Assembly: GCA_900312665.1 (NCBI GenBank)
Contig: ONZQ02000001.1
Coordinates: 4,024,560 to 4,088,559 of the forward strand
Reading direction: 5' to 3'
Length of the DNA stretch: 64,000 nucleotides
Origin: Cephalotrichum gorgonifer
Taxonomy: Eukaryota > Ascomycota > Sordariomycetes > Microascales > Microascaceae
Below are positions 24,733 through 35,383 of this stretch, one piece after another. Position numbers and translations under genes: made by a program. Under the pieces are notes generated by a model. The model made no database searches. It was given only the letters and a program-made list of their open reading frames with translations, and was not told where the DNA came from. Position 1 is the first letter of the stretch. Every line of letters starts with the position of its first letter.

Positions 24733-24755
24733 CCTTCTAGAACATATCTAGAAGG
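24733..24755. repeat. Short inverted repeat (9-bp arms, 5-nt loop)
   Basis: CCTTCTAGA (24733-24741) faces TCTAGAAGG (24747-24755). The left arm extends to TTCTAGAA, which has the TTCnnGAA form of a heat shock element, but no gene is close enough to assign a role. Confidence 0.7.
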
Positions 24756-25420
24756 ACGTCTGGACCTTGTGATATCTCTCCGTGGGTGTGCGCACGAATC
24801 GCTTAATTAACTGCCCCAGATGGGGGCGGGGAGACCAATATCACGCGCGTGACGTCCCAACGAGCCATCACATATGAGGCGCCTACACGGTGCGCACCGG
24901 TCAGGATGGCATTCTGAGTGACGCCTCCGCCTCGCGGAGCGGACGAGCTTTCGGTTATGGTTTTGGAGTCTTAGATAGGGCCTTGCGGGGTCCTAGGGAG
25001 ATTCTTTCTTCGCCCCTATGTCCCCATCTTGGGACCCCAATGATAGTTTTCATGGGTGTGCTCGCCAGAAACCCGAGCGAGTGGTGTCAGTGCGCCCGGC
25101 CAACCGAAGTCCCAGATAGCTGCGTCGTGGGCAGACCCGGAAAGTACCGTATCCCAGAGTAGACAGGGTTGCGGACCCAATAAAGGGAGGGAGCTCCCGT
25201 CGGAGCTGGCTGGAGCAAGGACTCGATTGGATGAAACGGTGTAGGCTTGCAAGTACAACGGGCATTAGGCGAGGTGTTTCCCGTTTGGGAGGCATACAGA
25301 TTCTCCCCTGTGCGGCGTGGAGATACGGTTGTGTGCACAGATAGTCGGTTACCCCTTTTATTCCCCCGTGTTGGTTGGGTGAATACTGACTCTCCCGAGT
25401 AAAATAGCCCCTTTCGCTTA

Positions 25421-25490
25421 GCCTCGCCTTGCTTCGCCTTGCTTCGTCTTGCCTCGCCTTGCCTCGCCTTGCCTCGCCTCGCCTCGTCTC
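25421..25490. repeat. 10-bp minisatellite, seven copies
   Basis: Seven contiguous decamers of consensus GCCTCGCCTT in exact 10-bp register, each differing from the consensus by zero to two T/C changes. It lies about 0.5 kb beyond the 3' end of the TDA3-like gene. Confidence 0.9.
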
Positions 25491-25984
25491 ACGAAAAAGA
25501 GCAACTAGATATTCCAATGCGGCGGGTCTGCCTCAGTCTTGGGTATAGGGAAGCGAGCTTAATTACAGACGAGGGCGTCGTAAAGCTCGTGAAGCTAATT
25601 GAGGTCGAGCGTATATCCACGACAGCCTCACGAACCTCGACCGTCTCCATGTTTGCGCATTCTTCGTATACGGATATATCGCCTTCTCGCCATACAAGCA
25701 TGACCCATGAGTACTCAGTGAACGAGGACCAGGGCACGCTCCACCGGTTCATCCCTTCCGATCTCGAGAGTTGGCACTGGTATTCCTGGTAGAGATAGTG
25801 CAGCACTGCCGCCTTCGTGAAAGGGAAAACGAATCCTGAATTGTCGATGGATTGCATGCGTCGCAAACCTCCCCTCCTATTCCTCTAAGCCCGTCCGGTC
25901 CGAATCCTCGAATCATTATCATCGCCATCATCACCCAACCACTGCTCACGCTCCCGCGCCAAACTATACCCTCGATCACCCTTG

Positions 25985-27412
25985 CTACACCTTAAACAAC
26001 CTCGGATCCAGCTTCTCCGACCCCGGACTCCCCGACGCCCCCTCAAAGAGCCACTCCGCCATCAGATATCCCGTCCCAGGCCCGTTCTGTATCCCCCAGC
26101 ACGTGTGACCCGAGGCGACCCACACCCCCGAAACGGACGTCGGGCCCGCGATGGGCCCCCGCTCCTGTCCGAAGCGCATATGGCGGGGGAGATAACACGA
26201 CTGGCGGGCTTTGATGGGTGCCGCACGGAGAGGGGGTGATATGGTTGAGATGTAAGATATTAGGTCGTCGCACTGCGTGTCGTCCACTTGGACGAGGTCG
26301 GCGGTTTCGGGAAGGGGTACGGAGTTATCTGGCTCGCCTGGGGAGAGGATATCAGCTTCACAGCTAGGGCCGGAGATATTCTTCGGACGGGGGGGACTAA
26401 CCACATGCGTACACTTCACGATTAGGGCGGGCGTACATCTCGGGGTCAACACTGCCCCTGTGTCTCCTCTTCTGGCCCTTCTCCGCCCGGTGCGGAGGCA
26501 CGTAGTCCGGCGGGAGTGATATATCCGTGAAGATAGCGTAGGGGCTGACATCGGCCTCGAACACGACGCTATGGGCACGTAGACCTTCAACCCTAGACCG
26601 AGGCAATATCTTTCCCGTCCAGGGCCCCGCACATACCACGACATCCGTCACGCTATCGATGGTCCGCGACTGTCCCGTCTCTCGATCTATATACTCCACG
26701 CCCTCCACGGGGCCCTTATCCCCTGCTGTGCGTATCTCAGTAAGCCGTGCGCCTATCTTGATGTCCACGCCCGCCTCCCTTGCTAGCTCCGCGATCGCGT
26801 TGGTGAACTGAAAGGGGTGGACTTGCGCCGTGTCTGTCGTCCCGGGGCCGCCCATCTCGGCATACCCCGCCACGGTCTCGGGATCGATCCAGTCCAGGTC
26901 AGGGGGCACCCGGGCCTCCTCGAGTAGCTCGGCGGCACGCCCGTCCTGTTTCGGGAGCTTTTCCCACTCCTTCCCGGAACCACCTCCTCCCTCGCCGAGC
27001 GCTTGTCCCCGCGAGAAGCTGTCGAGCTTCGCGCGGGATACCTTAGCACCGAGGCTCCCGCATTTTAGGCGGCGATACCCCCACCTTGCTTCCCCGCCGT
27101 GCTGCGCTGCGAGTTCGGCGTGGAGGCGGAAGGATAGCTGGACTAGGCCGTCCGGGTACGCCCATAGCGCTAGCAGGCCGCCGGCCTTCCCCGAGGCGCC
27201 GGCGGCGATGGAGGTCGCTTCGAGAAGGGTTATGGTGTGGAGGGCGGGGTTGTATGAGCTGTGGCGTGTGAGGAAGTAGGCGGTCGTGCAGCCGATAACG
27301 CCTCCGCCTGCAGATCAGGTCAGATTGAGAAGGACCCTGGGGTTTGGACAAGGAAGGGGTGAGGGAGGTACGTACCCACTATCACAATGTTTCTTTTTTT
27401 CTCAGGGTCCAT
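25985..27412 (-). CDS. TDA3: FAD-dependent oxidoreductase, TDA3-like (DAO fold)
   Basis: Putative amino-acid-oxidase-type flavoenzyme related to yeast Tda3, which has been linked to endosome/late-Golgi function; its substrate is not known to me. Three exons (27376-27412, 26402-27307, 25985-26337) give about 431 residues across introns of 68 and 64 nt. The 12-codon first exon ends inside the nucleotide-binding motif: GGGVIG at residues 13-18 is split by intron 1. Downstream are ASGKAGGLLA, a DLDW stretch, HPFQFT, CAGPWTGKIL and LRAHSV, then SGHTCWGIQNGPGTGYLMAE near the C-terminus. The last element is the typical FAD-closing segment of this family. A Gly/Lys-rich low-complexity linker near 125-135 replaces the longer insertion of yeast Tda3. 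It lies in tandem upstream of nothing recognisable and on the same strand as the NLR gene. Confidence 0.9.
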
Positions 27413-28787
27413 TATGCTTGACCGAAAGTCCGGGTTTGTTGAGGTTATGATGGAGAGGCAACTTGGGCAGAATACGAGGTGTGCTGGTTGTTTCTTGGAG
27501 CCTTAGAGGGAATTGCGATGGTGATAGGCTTATCTAGAAGAGTTGGCTCCTGGCAAAAGAATCGATGTGAATGCGTCGAGGAGCCCGAATCCCTGGATGC
27601 ATAGACAAGATTCGACTTTAGTCCAATGGACAAGGGTCGGGTTTGGCGGAGGTACGAAGTATTAGAAAGCAGCTCAAGTCGGGAATTTGGGTCAAAACGG
27701 TGATGACGTCGGGAGCTGGCCCCAGCTCAGGTACAGAGGAGCCGATGAGGTGGGGGCGGGGTCTGGAGCAAGAACCAGCCAGCCACGTGAATTAATTTGT
27801 GCAGACTCAGAATCGATTACCAATATTTGGGCTGTTCTCTTGTACCTGCGAGATCTGGAATTGCTGGTATCAACACTGTTTGCAGTTGAAGGCGAATTAG
27901 GCGTCGCTAGTTGTTTTAGTCAACTTTTCTAGTACTGGGAGTATGCCTGTTTTCTTTGGACGTTAGTTACACGTAGGTATTGTGGTCCCTTGGCACTTCC
28001 CGAGTACAAGGTAGCTCCACGACAGGACCAAGGAAGGTCCATGCAATTTAACCCGCCTGAGCTTCTCTACTATGTAGTTCTCCACATCCCGGGACGTCGG
28101 GGTTGCGCATTGCGCCAGCCACAACTCTAACGTCGCAAGTCGATACAGCTCAGCATATACTAATCGGAATTCTTCTAAGCAAATGACTTGGTACCTATCA
28201 AATAGCCTCAAAAGCCTTGCGTAGCGTACACCTTTTAGATAATCTGTCAAGAGAGATTTTTGTAAGAGGAGGGACCGTTGGTGTAAGTCATATTTGATTT
28301 ACACCCAAGCCTTCGAGGTAGGGAAAGTCAATATCACCATCAACAAAGCTATAGCTTCATAACTCTAGGGCCTTACAGTGTAGCGTCTGGCAAATGATTA
28401 GCATAAGTCTCGTATCGATATCTTTAGAAGTGAGCTCAGGGGAGTTCGTCGAGCTCACATGTCGAGAAGTGAATATGCTCTGAGCTCAAGGTCACGCTTA
28501 AGCGTCCGAACCAAGCTCCCGGGCTCACGTACGAGCCGTACAACCGGGCCAGAACAAAGGAATCGTATTTGGATGACTAGACAAAGACCTAAGGGTCTGA
28601 GTTAAAAGGTAAGAAAAAACATATCTAGGGAACATGAACCGAAAGTCTCGAAGGGGGTCCTAGGGACCTTATATACAAGAATCCCAAATGCACGTGCATC
28701 ACCGAACCGACGAGCCGAGCCCCGGTCTCTCCCAAGCCATCGCACCGGATGCTCTGCCCTGCACCGGGGTTATTTAGCGACTGCCTC
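27413..28787. other. Intergenic between TDA3-like and NLR genes
   Basis: Contains the promoter of the TDA3-like gene and the 3' flank of the NLR gene. A possible gene fragment lies at 27963-28356 (listed separately). An inverted repeat GTGAGCTC/GAGCTCAC (28430-28437 and 28451-28458) is present. Nothing else is recognisable. Confidence 0.5.
27963..28356 (-). pseudogene. Possible gene remnant with one spliceable intron
   Basis: An open stretch of about 93 codons (27963-28243) has a mixed, helical-looking composition (RYARLLRLFDRYQ, EEFRLVYAELYRL) unlike the low-complexity frames around it. It begins right after a good acceptor (TTGACAG). A matching GT donor at 28304-28303 would join it in frame to about 17 further codons (DGDIDFPYLEGL), with a 61-nt intron. 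Above those codons the frame meets TGA (28359-28357), and I see no start codon. Its lower GC at third positions resembles the adjacent NLR gene. It could be a broken gene, the 3' end of an unseen gene, or chance. I recognise no family. Confidence 0.25.
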
Positions 28788-31700
28788 CTACAACATAGAG
28801 GACAGTTCTGAGTCCGAGAGCCCGATCAGTATGACTTTTCCTGAATTATATCCAAAAGCAAAAGTTACCGTCGGTGGTAACGTAGAGGAAGAAATGGCGG
28901 ACATAGTCGGCCGATAGCTAGGTGGAAGCCATAGTAGGTTGTGGTTATTATATGTAATCCAGTGGTTGTCAGGGCTTAATTGGCAGCCATGGTGCCTTGG
29001 TTGTTGTTCTTGGTCTAGATTTGAAGGCTGGGGCGAAGCTGGGAGTTTTGGTGGAAATCCAGGCTTATCGGCTAGCTTTATACAGCCATGTTTGGTATGT
29101 CCATAGTATGAGCCTGTACTGTCGTCAAAGGATACTTTGCTAATCGAGCCATCGTGGCCCTCGAGGGTCCGGAGGCATGCGCCCGAGCTGGCATCCCAGA
29201 TCTTGAAGGTCATGTCATCTGAATCAGATAGGAGCTGCTTGCCATCTGCCAAGAAGGTGAGATATCTAATCCAGCTATCATGACCCTCGATGGTCTGGAA
29301 GCTCAAGCTGGCATCCCAGATCCTGATGACCATGTCACTTGAGCCAGATATAAGCTGCTTGCTATCTGCTGAGAAGACAACTGAGTTGACAAAGGCATCA
29401 TGGCCCTTGAGTGTTTGAAGACACAGGCCCAGGCTGACATCCCAGATCTTGATAGTTGTATCATCTGAGCCAGATGCAAGCTGCTTGCCATCTGGTGAGA
29501 TGATGACGGACCTGACTGAGTCATCGTGGCCCTCGAGTGTCTGGAGACATGTACCTGAGCTGACATCCCAGATCTTGATAGTCATATCGCTGGAGCCAGA
29601 TATAAGTTGCTTGCCATCTGCTGAGAAGACAACTGAGTTGACATAGTCATCATGTCCTTTGAGTGTCTGGAGACATGTACCAAAGCCGGCATCCCAGATC
29701 TTGATGGTCTTATCAAGTGAGCTAGATGCAAGCTGCTTGCTGTCTGGTGAGAAGACAACTGAGGTGATCCGGCTATCATGACCTGGAAGTACCTGGAGGC
29801 ATATGCCTAAGCTAGCATCCCAGATCCTGACGGTCCTATCAGCAGAACTAGATATAAGCTGCTTGCCATCTGCTGAGAAGATGACTGAGGTGACATAGCC
29901 TTCATGACCCCCAAGTGTCTGGAGGCATCTGCCTGAACTGACATCCCAGATCCTAATGGTAGTATCATATGAGCTAGATATAAGCTGCTTGCCATCTGAT
30001 GAGAAGACAACTGAGTTGACCCAGCCATCGTGGCCCTTGAGTATCTGGAGGCATGTGCCTGAGCTGGCATCCCAGACCCTGATTGTTGTATCATCTGAGC
30101 CGGATGCAAGCTGCTTGCCATCTGGTGAGATGATGACGGACCTGACTGAGTCATCATGGCCCTCGAGTGTTTGGAGGCAATAATTCCAGTTCGCTTCCAT
30201 TCTTGGCTTTAATATCATCCAATCCGGCTCTTCGGTCTTAAAGAACTCTCTGACTAGGCTGCAGCTGGGACTAAACACGAGTGCCGAGGCATAGGTTTGT
30301 AGCGGAGCAATCTCTATCGCCTGTTTATGAGAAAGAATAAATCGGCGTGCATCTTGAAGTAGTTCTTTCAGTAGTCGGGTTTCTGTATTTCCCTGTGAGA
30401 ATGTCAGATCGACTTCCTATACATTTATTCGGAATAGCCAGAACCTACAACTAAGGCTTCGAGCTTTTGCACTGCAATGACGCCCTCTGACATGCTGTGT
30501 AACAGACTGAGAGACTCCAACCAGTACAGATACTTCTCTCGAATGAAGTCATGGACGGCGCCATCGTCCTGTAGGTCCTTGTCCCTTATTATCGTCGACG
30601 GTTCTGAGTCGCTGAGATGGTCTACCCAGGAGATGCAGGAATATCGGATCGGAGCCAATGGGTCAGGTTTTGGCGGCGAGACCTGGTCGGCCGGAAATCC
30701 TGGGGAATGTAGGCTGTAAATATCGCGGCGGAGCGTCTTGAGAACCTCCAATGATCTGGAGAAAATGCGTCGGTGCTGGTGCGCGATGCCAGAAGGAAGG
30801 ATGAAGTCGGATGCCTTATCGAGCAGGAAATCCTTCGCCGATTGATGTACAAAGGAAACGACACCCTTCCGGAGGGTTAGGAAAGACCCACAGGATCTGA
30901 TAATTTCTTCCATCTCGTCGTGGTCATCAAAGTCCTCAAGCGACTTGGAAAGGGCTTTCAGCTCCTCTAAAGCAAGGGGACGATATGCAATCGAGACAGT
31001 AGCTAGGATCTCCTTGCAAAGGTTTGCATCCTTCGAACTAGAGACCTTTTCTATCATTCGCTTGTAGAGGGAACCCAGTCCCGGTGGGAACGACTCCAAC
31101 GTAGAAAGCGTGTGTCGTTTTCGAATCTCGGGACCTGCAAGCTCTTGACAAACCAAGGCTACCCAGAGGAAAGTGCCATCCGCATTGCCAGTCAAGTGGC
31201 GTTGGACGGCATCCCTTGTTTTCTGGTCATAGTTCTTGGAGCGTGCCAACTGATCCACCTTGTATCTGATATAGGCGTCAACAGCTGTAGAAATGGAATC
31301 CTGATTCAATTCGAGGTGTACTCTGACACTCTGCTTCGCAGTATCCAATTTCTCCTCAATGTCTGGCCAGTTGCGACTGGATACGATCCATTTGACGGTA
31401 GGCGGAGAATTGATAATGAAATCAAGAAGTAATCGTCGATCGGTTGTACATTCGTCAAGAGCATCAATAGATAGAATCGCACCACTCAAGCTCCGATCGT
31501 TTAGCATAGCCGTGAGTATCTTTGACAGGGCTTGCCATGAATTCCCATCCTCAAATAACTGCCTACCCGCATGGTCGTACCTCTTCCGAACATATGAAGT
31601 GAGCAGTGGCTGTCGGTCGACGAGAAAGTAGATCAGACCGCGCAGCACGGCTGTCGCATTACTCAGTCGTGCCTCGGTGGCCTGGCAGAAGAAGTATGAT

Positions 31701-33039
31701 AGGCAATTGTTAGGTTCCTTCTCCAGCTCATCAATAATGCCACACATTAGCATTGTCTTTCCCTTGCCGGGGTCGCCCTTGATCCAGAGAAGCCGGCTCT
31801 GTGGGTTATCGTGGAACCGCCGGAAGCCGTCATGATCCAGGATCCAGCGGTAAGAGTCCCAGAGAAGCCCCCCTTTGGTATCTTGGATGCGCGTCTTGTC
31901 GTCGCGTGGGTCCGTCCCATATGGGTCAGTTCCACGCAGGTCCTTAAGACACTGCTCGTCCTTGTCATCTTGGTGTCGCTTCTCTTGCTGCCGAGTTTGG
32001 TCCTCGATGGACAAATGGATATCTTGAAGCTTCAGACCTTGGGAGTGTGCAGTATCTGCGAGACCCTGAAGGTATGATTTTACCTGTTCCGTATTGTACT
32101 GTTCAGAGTCCCGATTTACCGCAGCCTCAGCATCTTGGATTTCGTTGAGCTGGCCAGCCCAGTCATCAAGCTTGAACACATCCCTCAAGACGACGGCGGC
32201 GTGGCTTCGGCGGTAAAGGCAGACACTCTTTATCTCGTATAAGAGGAGTTTCTGATACAGCTGGGAGACGTGTTTCTCTAGCTCGTCTCTCAGCCCCGCA
32301 GAGGATTTCTCATTCTTGTTGTCGTCGAGAAGCAGGTCTACTAAGTTCCAGTACCACTCCATTCTCGAAATGACGTAGGCGATTCCTTGACGATTGATTC
32401 CTGGCTCGGTGACCGGATTCGAGAGGATCTGTCGGCTCAGCTGTCAGCGGGGCCACGATCGTAGACCTCTATGGTTGCAAAAGTTGATCTCACCTCCAGC
32501 CCGAAGCAGACGCCGACCCAGGCGACGGCAGCTTCTGGAGCAGCCTGTACCGCCTTGTCCATTGCTCCCTTTACAGCCTGCATGGCTTGCAGCCCGGCGT
32601 TGATTTCTCGCTTGATGGCCGCTTCTTTCTGTGTCCGTTCTAGTCCGGCCTGGACTAGCTGCTTCATTTGGACCCATCTCGTCTCTCGAGTCTGCCCTAT
32701 CCCAGTTTCCCTAGATTCGACGGTCCCGGAGATCGGGTCACCTCTGTGAATTTCGGCTGAAAGAATTGTTTCGTATGCTTCGACTACTTTGGGCTCGTTC
32801 ACCTTGAGCTCGTCGTATGCCTGGTTCCAAAGACGCGCTTGGAGGCTCAACGATGAGGTTTCGGGGCCGGAAGAGGCGCCCGGGGAAGACGTCGACCGAG
32901 ATGCTGGTTTCAATACTGGCTGAGAAGCTGTTGGCGAAAGTCCTGACGGAGCCGTTGACGGAGCAGCCAAGGCAGGCTGGGCGGGAAGGTCCTGCCGCCT
33001 GCTTTTGAACCAAGACTTCCGGAATAAGTGAGGTGCCAT
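28788..33039 (-). CDS. NACHT-WD40 NLR-like STAND protein (HET-E/NWD type)
   Basis: Predicted cytosolic signalling ATPase of about 1380 residues of the fungal NLR class, which includes heterokaryon-incompatibility proteins such as HET-E. Three exons (32494-33039, 30449-32440, 28788-30392) are joined by 53- and 56-nt phase-0 introns. A Ser/Pro/Ala-rich N-terminus is followed from about residue 68 by a NACHT_N-type domain (ARLWNQAYDELKVNE). The NACHT domain has Walker A GDPGKGKT (about 404-411) and Walker B ILSIDALDEC (about 504-513), and a helical segment follows. The C-terminus, from about 919, carries eight 41-42-residue WD40 repeats plus a degenerate ninth. Intron 2 is less certain: another donor/acceptor pair two bases away from a frame-neutral choice also works. 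It has no frameshift, so it looks functional. Third codon positions are less GC-rich than in neighbouring housekeeping genes. Confidence 0.9.
29175..30176 (-). repeat. Tandem 126-bp WD40-encoding repeats in the NLR gene
   Basis: Six exact-length 126-bp units (30176-29421) are followed by two of 123 bp (29420-29175). Units 1 and 6 encode 37 of 42 identical residues, including the first 32 in a row, and are nearly identical in DNA. Differences concentrate at a few positions such as those after GHD and around the S-x-D turn. Confidence 0.9.
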
Positions 33040-34500
33040 CCTTTCTTACTGCGGTGAGGGAAGCCTAGCCCCCTTGCGCGTGATAGTCATGTCAGAGAAA
33101 TACCTCCGATTAACAAGAACGATGATGGACGATGAACATGGCAGATTGCTGGAGACGGCAACCTCTCCGCTTGGTTCCTGTGGGCGGTCGCCCAAACGAG
33201 CGGCTGAAACGGTCCTTGGGTTCTGGGCGCATGTCGTGAGGCCAATAGGATTGTCGAAGGATATGCGTCTGCATGAGGCCGGCGGCAAGGTCTTTGGGGG
33301 TCCACCAACAACAGCGCCACAGAGCGATACGACGTTGACCACTTACACATCTTTCCTTAGAGCACCCCCCCGGCTTCCTGTCATGGGAGATAACTAGACC
33401 AGCTAATAGGAAGAGCAAATTAGATCCAGTACTCTTCGACATCAACAATCGGCTGTTAGAGGCGCAGGTAAGCGCCGCCATAATCCGCGGTGTCATGGCA
33501 CCGGCCCGGCCCGACTTTAGGCGGGACTTGATGGATCCTGCTGCCCCTTCGTGTTCTCAGAAAGGAAATAACGACTTGACTGCTGGTCAGGAGACCACCT
33601 CGCCCGGTATCCTGTCCTTCAGTCACAGCCAGATTCATAAATAAAGATGAGTTGGTAGGACTCGTACTGCGATATCCTTGGTAGATAATGATCTCGAAGG
33701 TCGGCATGACGTCGTTGTGCGATGGATCGTTTTTCTTGTCCAGCCATTGGTCTCAGGGTCCGACAGATCAATCTTTCTGGTATTCGCTCCTGAAATTTAG
33801 AGCAGAGAAAACCTGCTATCTCACACCGGCACATGTCGAGCCGTTTGGCTAGTATATATCACAGAGGGCTTCCGGCATAGGCGATGTAGTGCAACTACAG
33901 TGGCTGCGACGGGCTATTCGACGGGCGGACACCTCGAATCTCTCCTGGAGAATTCTCTGAACGGCGCGCACGCTGCACAAGGATTTTGAGGCTAGCAGCT
34001 TCATATCAAATCGTTTGATTTTTTTTTTGTTAGGTATGTAGAATTTTGACCAGATGATGCCATGCTGTATCAAGTTGAGGCGCCATGATGGTGGCTGGCA
34101 CAACGTGTGCGACCCCGGGGGAGATTGAGGGAAGGGAGGAAGTGAATGAAAGGTAGAGGGCAGGTGGATTAATAACACACCAGCGACTAGGTATTACTTC
34201 CCTAATTACCTCCCCCGTTGATAAACATTTTACTTGGAATACATGCACCTCTTAATAACTCCACTCGTGACAAATTCAACGCATTGTACCGGTCTGTGCT
34301 TGACCTCGGTGTTAGTTCCCCTCCCCCCCGCATTCTGTTTCGCGGCATGCTAGAACTGTCCGAGATGGTCGCAGATACGGGCACCGGGTCGACTGGCAGC
34401 CGAGCTCGTGCTTTACTTTATTAATCGATTGCTCCGTCGCCGCTTTAGACCATGATATAAACATTTTCCTTGTAACCCCGACTCCGTTCCTACTCTCCCC
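33040..34500. other. Intergenic between NLR and glutathione peroxidase genes
   Basis: Holds the divergent promoters of both genes. Several open frames of 70-130 codons exist on both strands. One minus-strand stretch near 33456-33707 (PTFEIIIYQGYR) looks slightly protein-like but lacks a supported start or splice structure. No domain is recognisable. Confidence 0.5.
34454..34461 (+). promoter_or_regulatory. TATA-like element upstream of glutathione peroxidase
   Basis: GATATAAA lies 40 bp before the upstream ATG at 34501, a spacing that would leave only a very short leader. Transcription starting further downstream would favour the internal ATG. Weak evidence. Confidence 0.3.
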
Positions 34501-35383
34501 ATGTCACTCCATCATCGACCACTCTTTTCTTCCATTAAGTCGACCTTGAGCCACTCTCGTGCCATTTCTCCATCTTCACTCCGTCGCTGTGTATCGACCC
34601 GGCCCACATCCAGGTCCAGCTCCAATCCCACACCCATCTCCTCGGTTGTCAAAAATTGGGATCAAACCCTGACAAACTCGACGTCACGCCATCGCCAGCT
34701 TCAACATCCATTATCGCTTGCTTCGCGGTTTACCACCATGGCTTCCGCAACGACGTTCTACGACTTTGCGCCCTTGGACAGTAAGCCTTTCCCCCTCACA
34801 TCCCAGTTCGATTGGTTAACAGGCACGGGTCGAGATGCATCCGCACCTCCCATATCCCGCCTACCTCATCTATTGTGTGAGACAGCAACCCGATGAGTCG
34901 CCCACTGACAATACCCCAGAAACCGGCAAGGCGCAGCCCTTGTCCAACTACAAGGACCAGGTCGTCCTGGTCGTCAACACGGCCTCTAAGTGTGGCTTTA
35001 CCCCGCAGTACGCCGAGCTCGAGACGCTCTACAAGAGCGTGTCGGCCGAACACCCGGGTTTCGTCATCCTCGGGTTCCCGTGCAACCAGTTTAATCACCA
35101 GGAGCCGGGGACGGATGCCGAGATCCAGGAGTTCTGCCAGGTCAACTACGGCGTCACGTTCCCCATCATGCAGAAGATCGAGGTCAACGGCGACGGTGCG
35201 GATCCGCTGTACAAGTGGTTGACGAACGAGATGCCTGGCATCATGGGCATCAAGAGGGTCAAGTGGAACTTTGAGAAGTTCCTGATCGGCAAGGACGGCA
35301 AGGTCAGAGGGCGGTGGTCGTCCGTGAAAAAACCCACCGAGCTGAAGGGCGAGATTCAAGCGGCGCTTGGCGTGAAGCCGTAG
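34501..35383 (+). CDS. HYR1: Glutathione peroxidase / thiol peroxidase (Gpx3/Hyr1 type)
   Basis: Reduces hydrogen peroxide and organic hydroperoxides; yeast Hyr1/Gpx3 uses thioredoxin and also acts as a peroxide sensor for Yap1. Exon 1 (34501-34780) joins exon 2 (34920-35383) across a 139-nt phase-1 intron. In short-form numbering (ATG at 34738, 168 residues) the peroxidatic Cys is C39 in ASKCGFTP. The FPCNQF motif is at 68-72 and a probable resolving Cys is C87 in FCQVNYG. The conserved WNFEKF follows. The enzyme uses Cys, not selenocysteine. An in-frame ATG at 34501 adds 79 residues that are Ser/Arg/Thr-rich and almost free of acidic residues, like a mitochondrial presequence. A long mitochondrial and a short cytosolic form are therefore possible. 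The enzyme call is firm; which start is used is unresolved. Confidence 0.95.

Larger units (their letters stand above)
10329..25984. other. 15.6-kb gene-poor region rich in short repeats
   Basis: I find no open frame with recognisable domains, no multi-exon gene and no complete tRNA or rRNA. Open frames are mostly under 170 codons, composition-driven (Pro, Ser, Arg, Thr) and scattered on both strands. The base composition is not strongly AT-rich, so this is not a typical RIP-degraded transposon block. It carries 33 of the roughly 59 TACTCGTA/TACTTGTA octamers, several C or G runs of 9-16, a short telomere-like array, a 10-bp minisatellite and the assembly gap. The first few hundred bases after 10328 must hold the promoter of the Zn2Cys6 gene. 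Confidence 0.6.

Noticed and set aside
33456..33730. Minus-strand frame containing PTFEIIIYQGYR upstream of the NLR, considered as a partner gene.
   Set aside because: An in-frame stop lies just upstream, there is no start or supporting splice sites, and no family is recognised.
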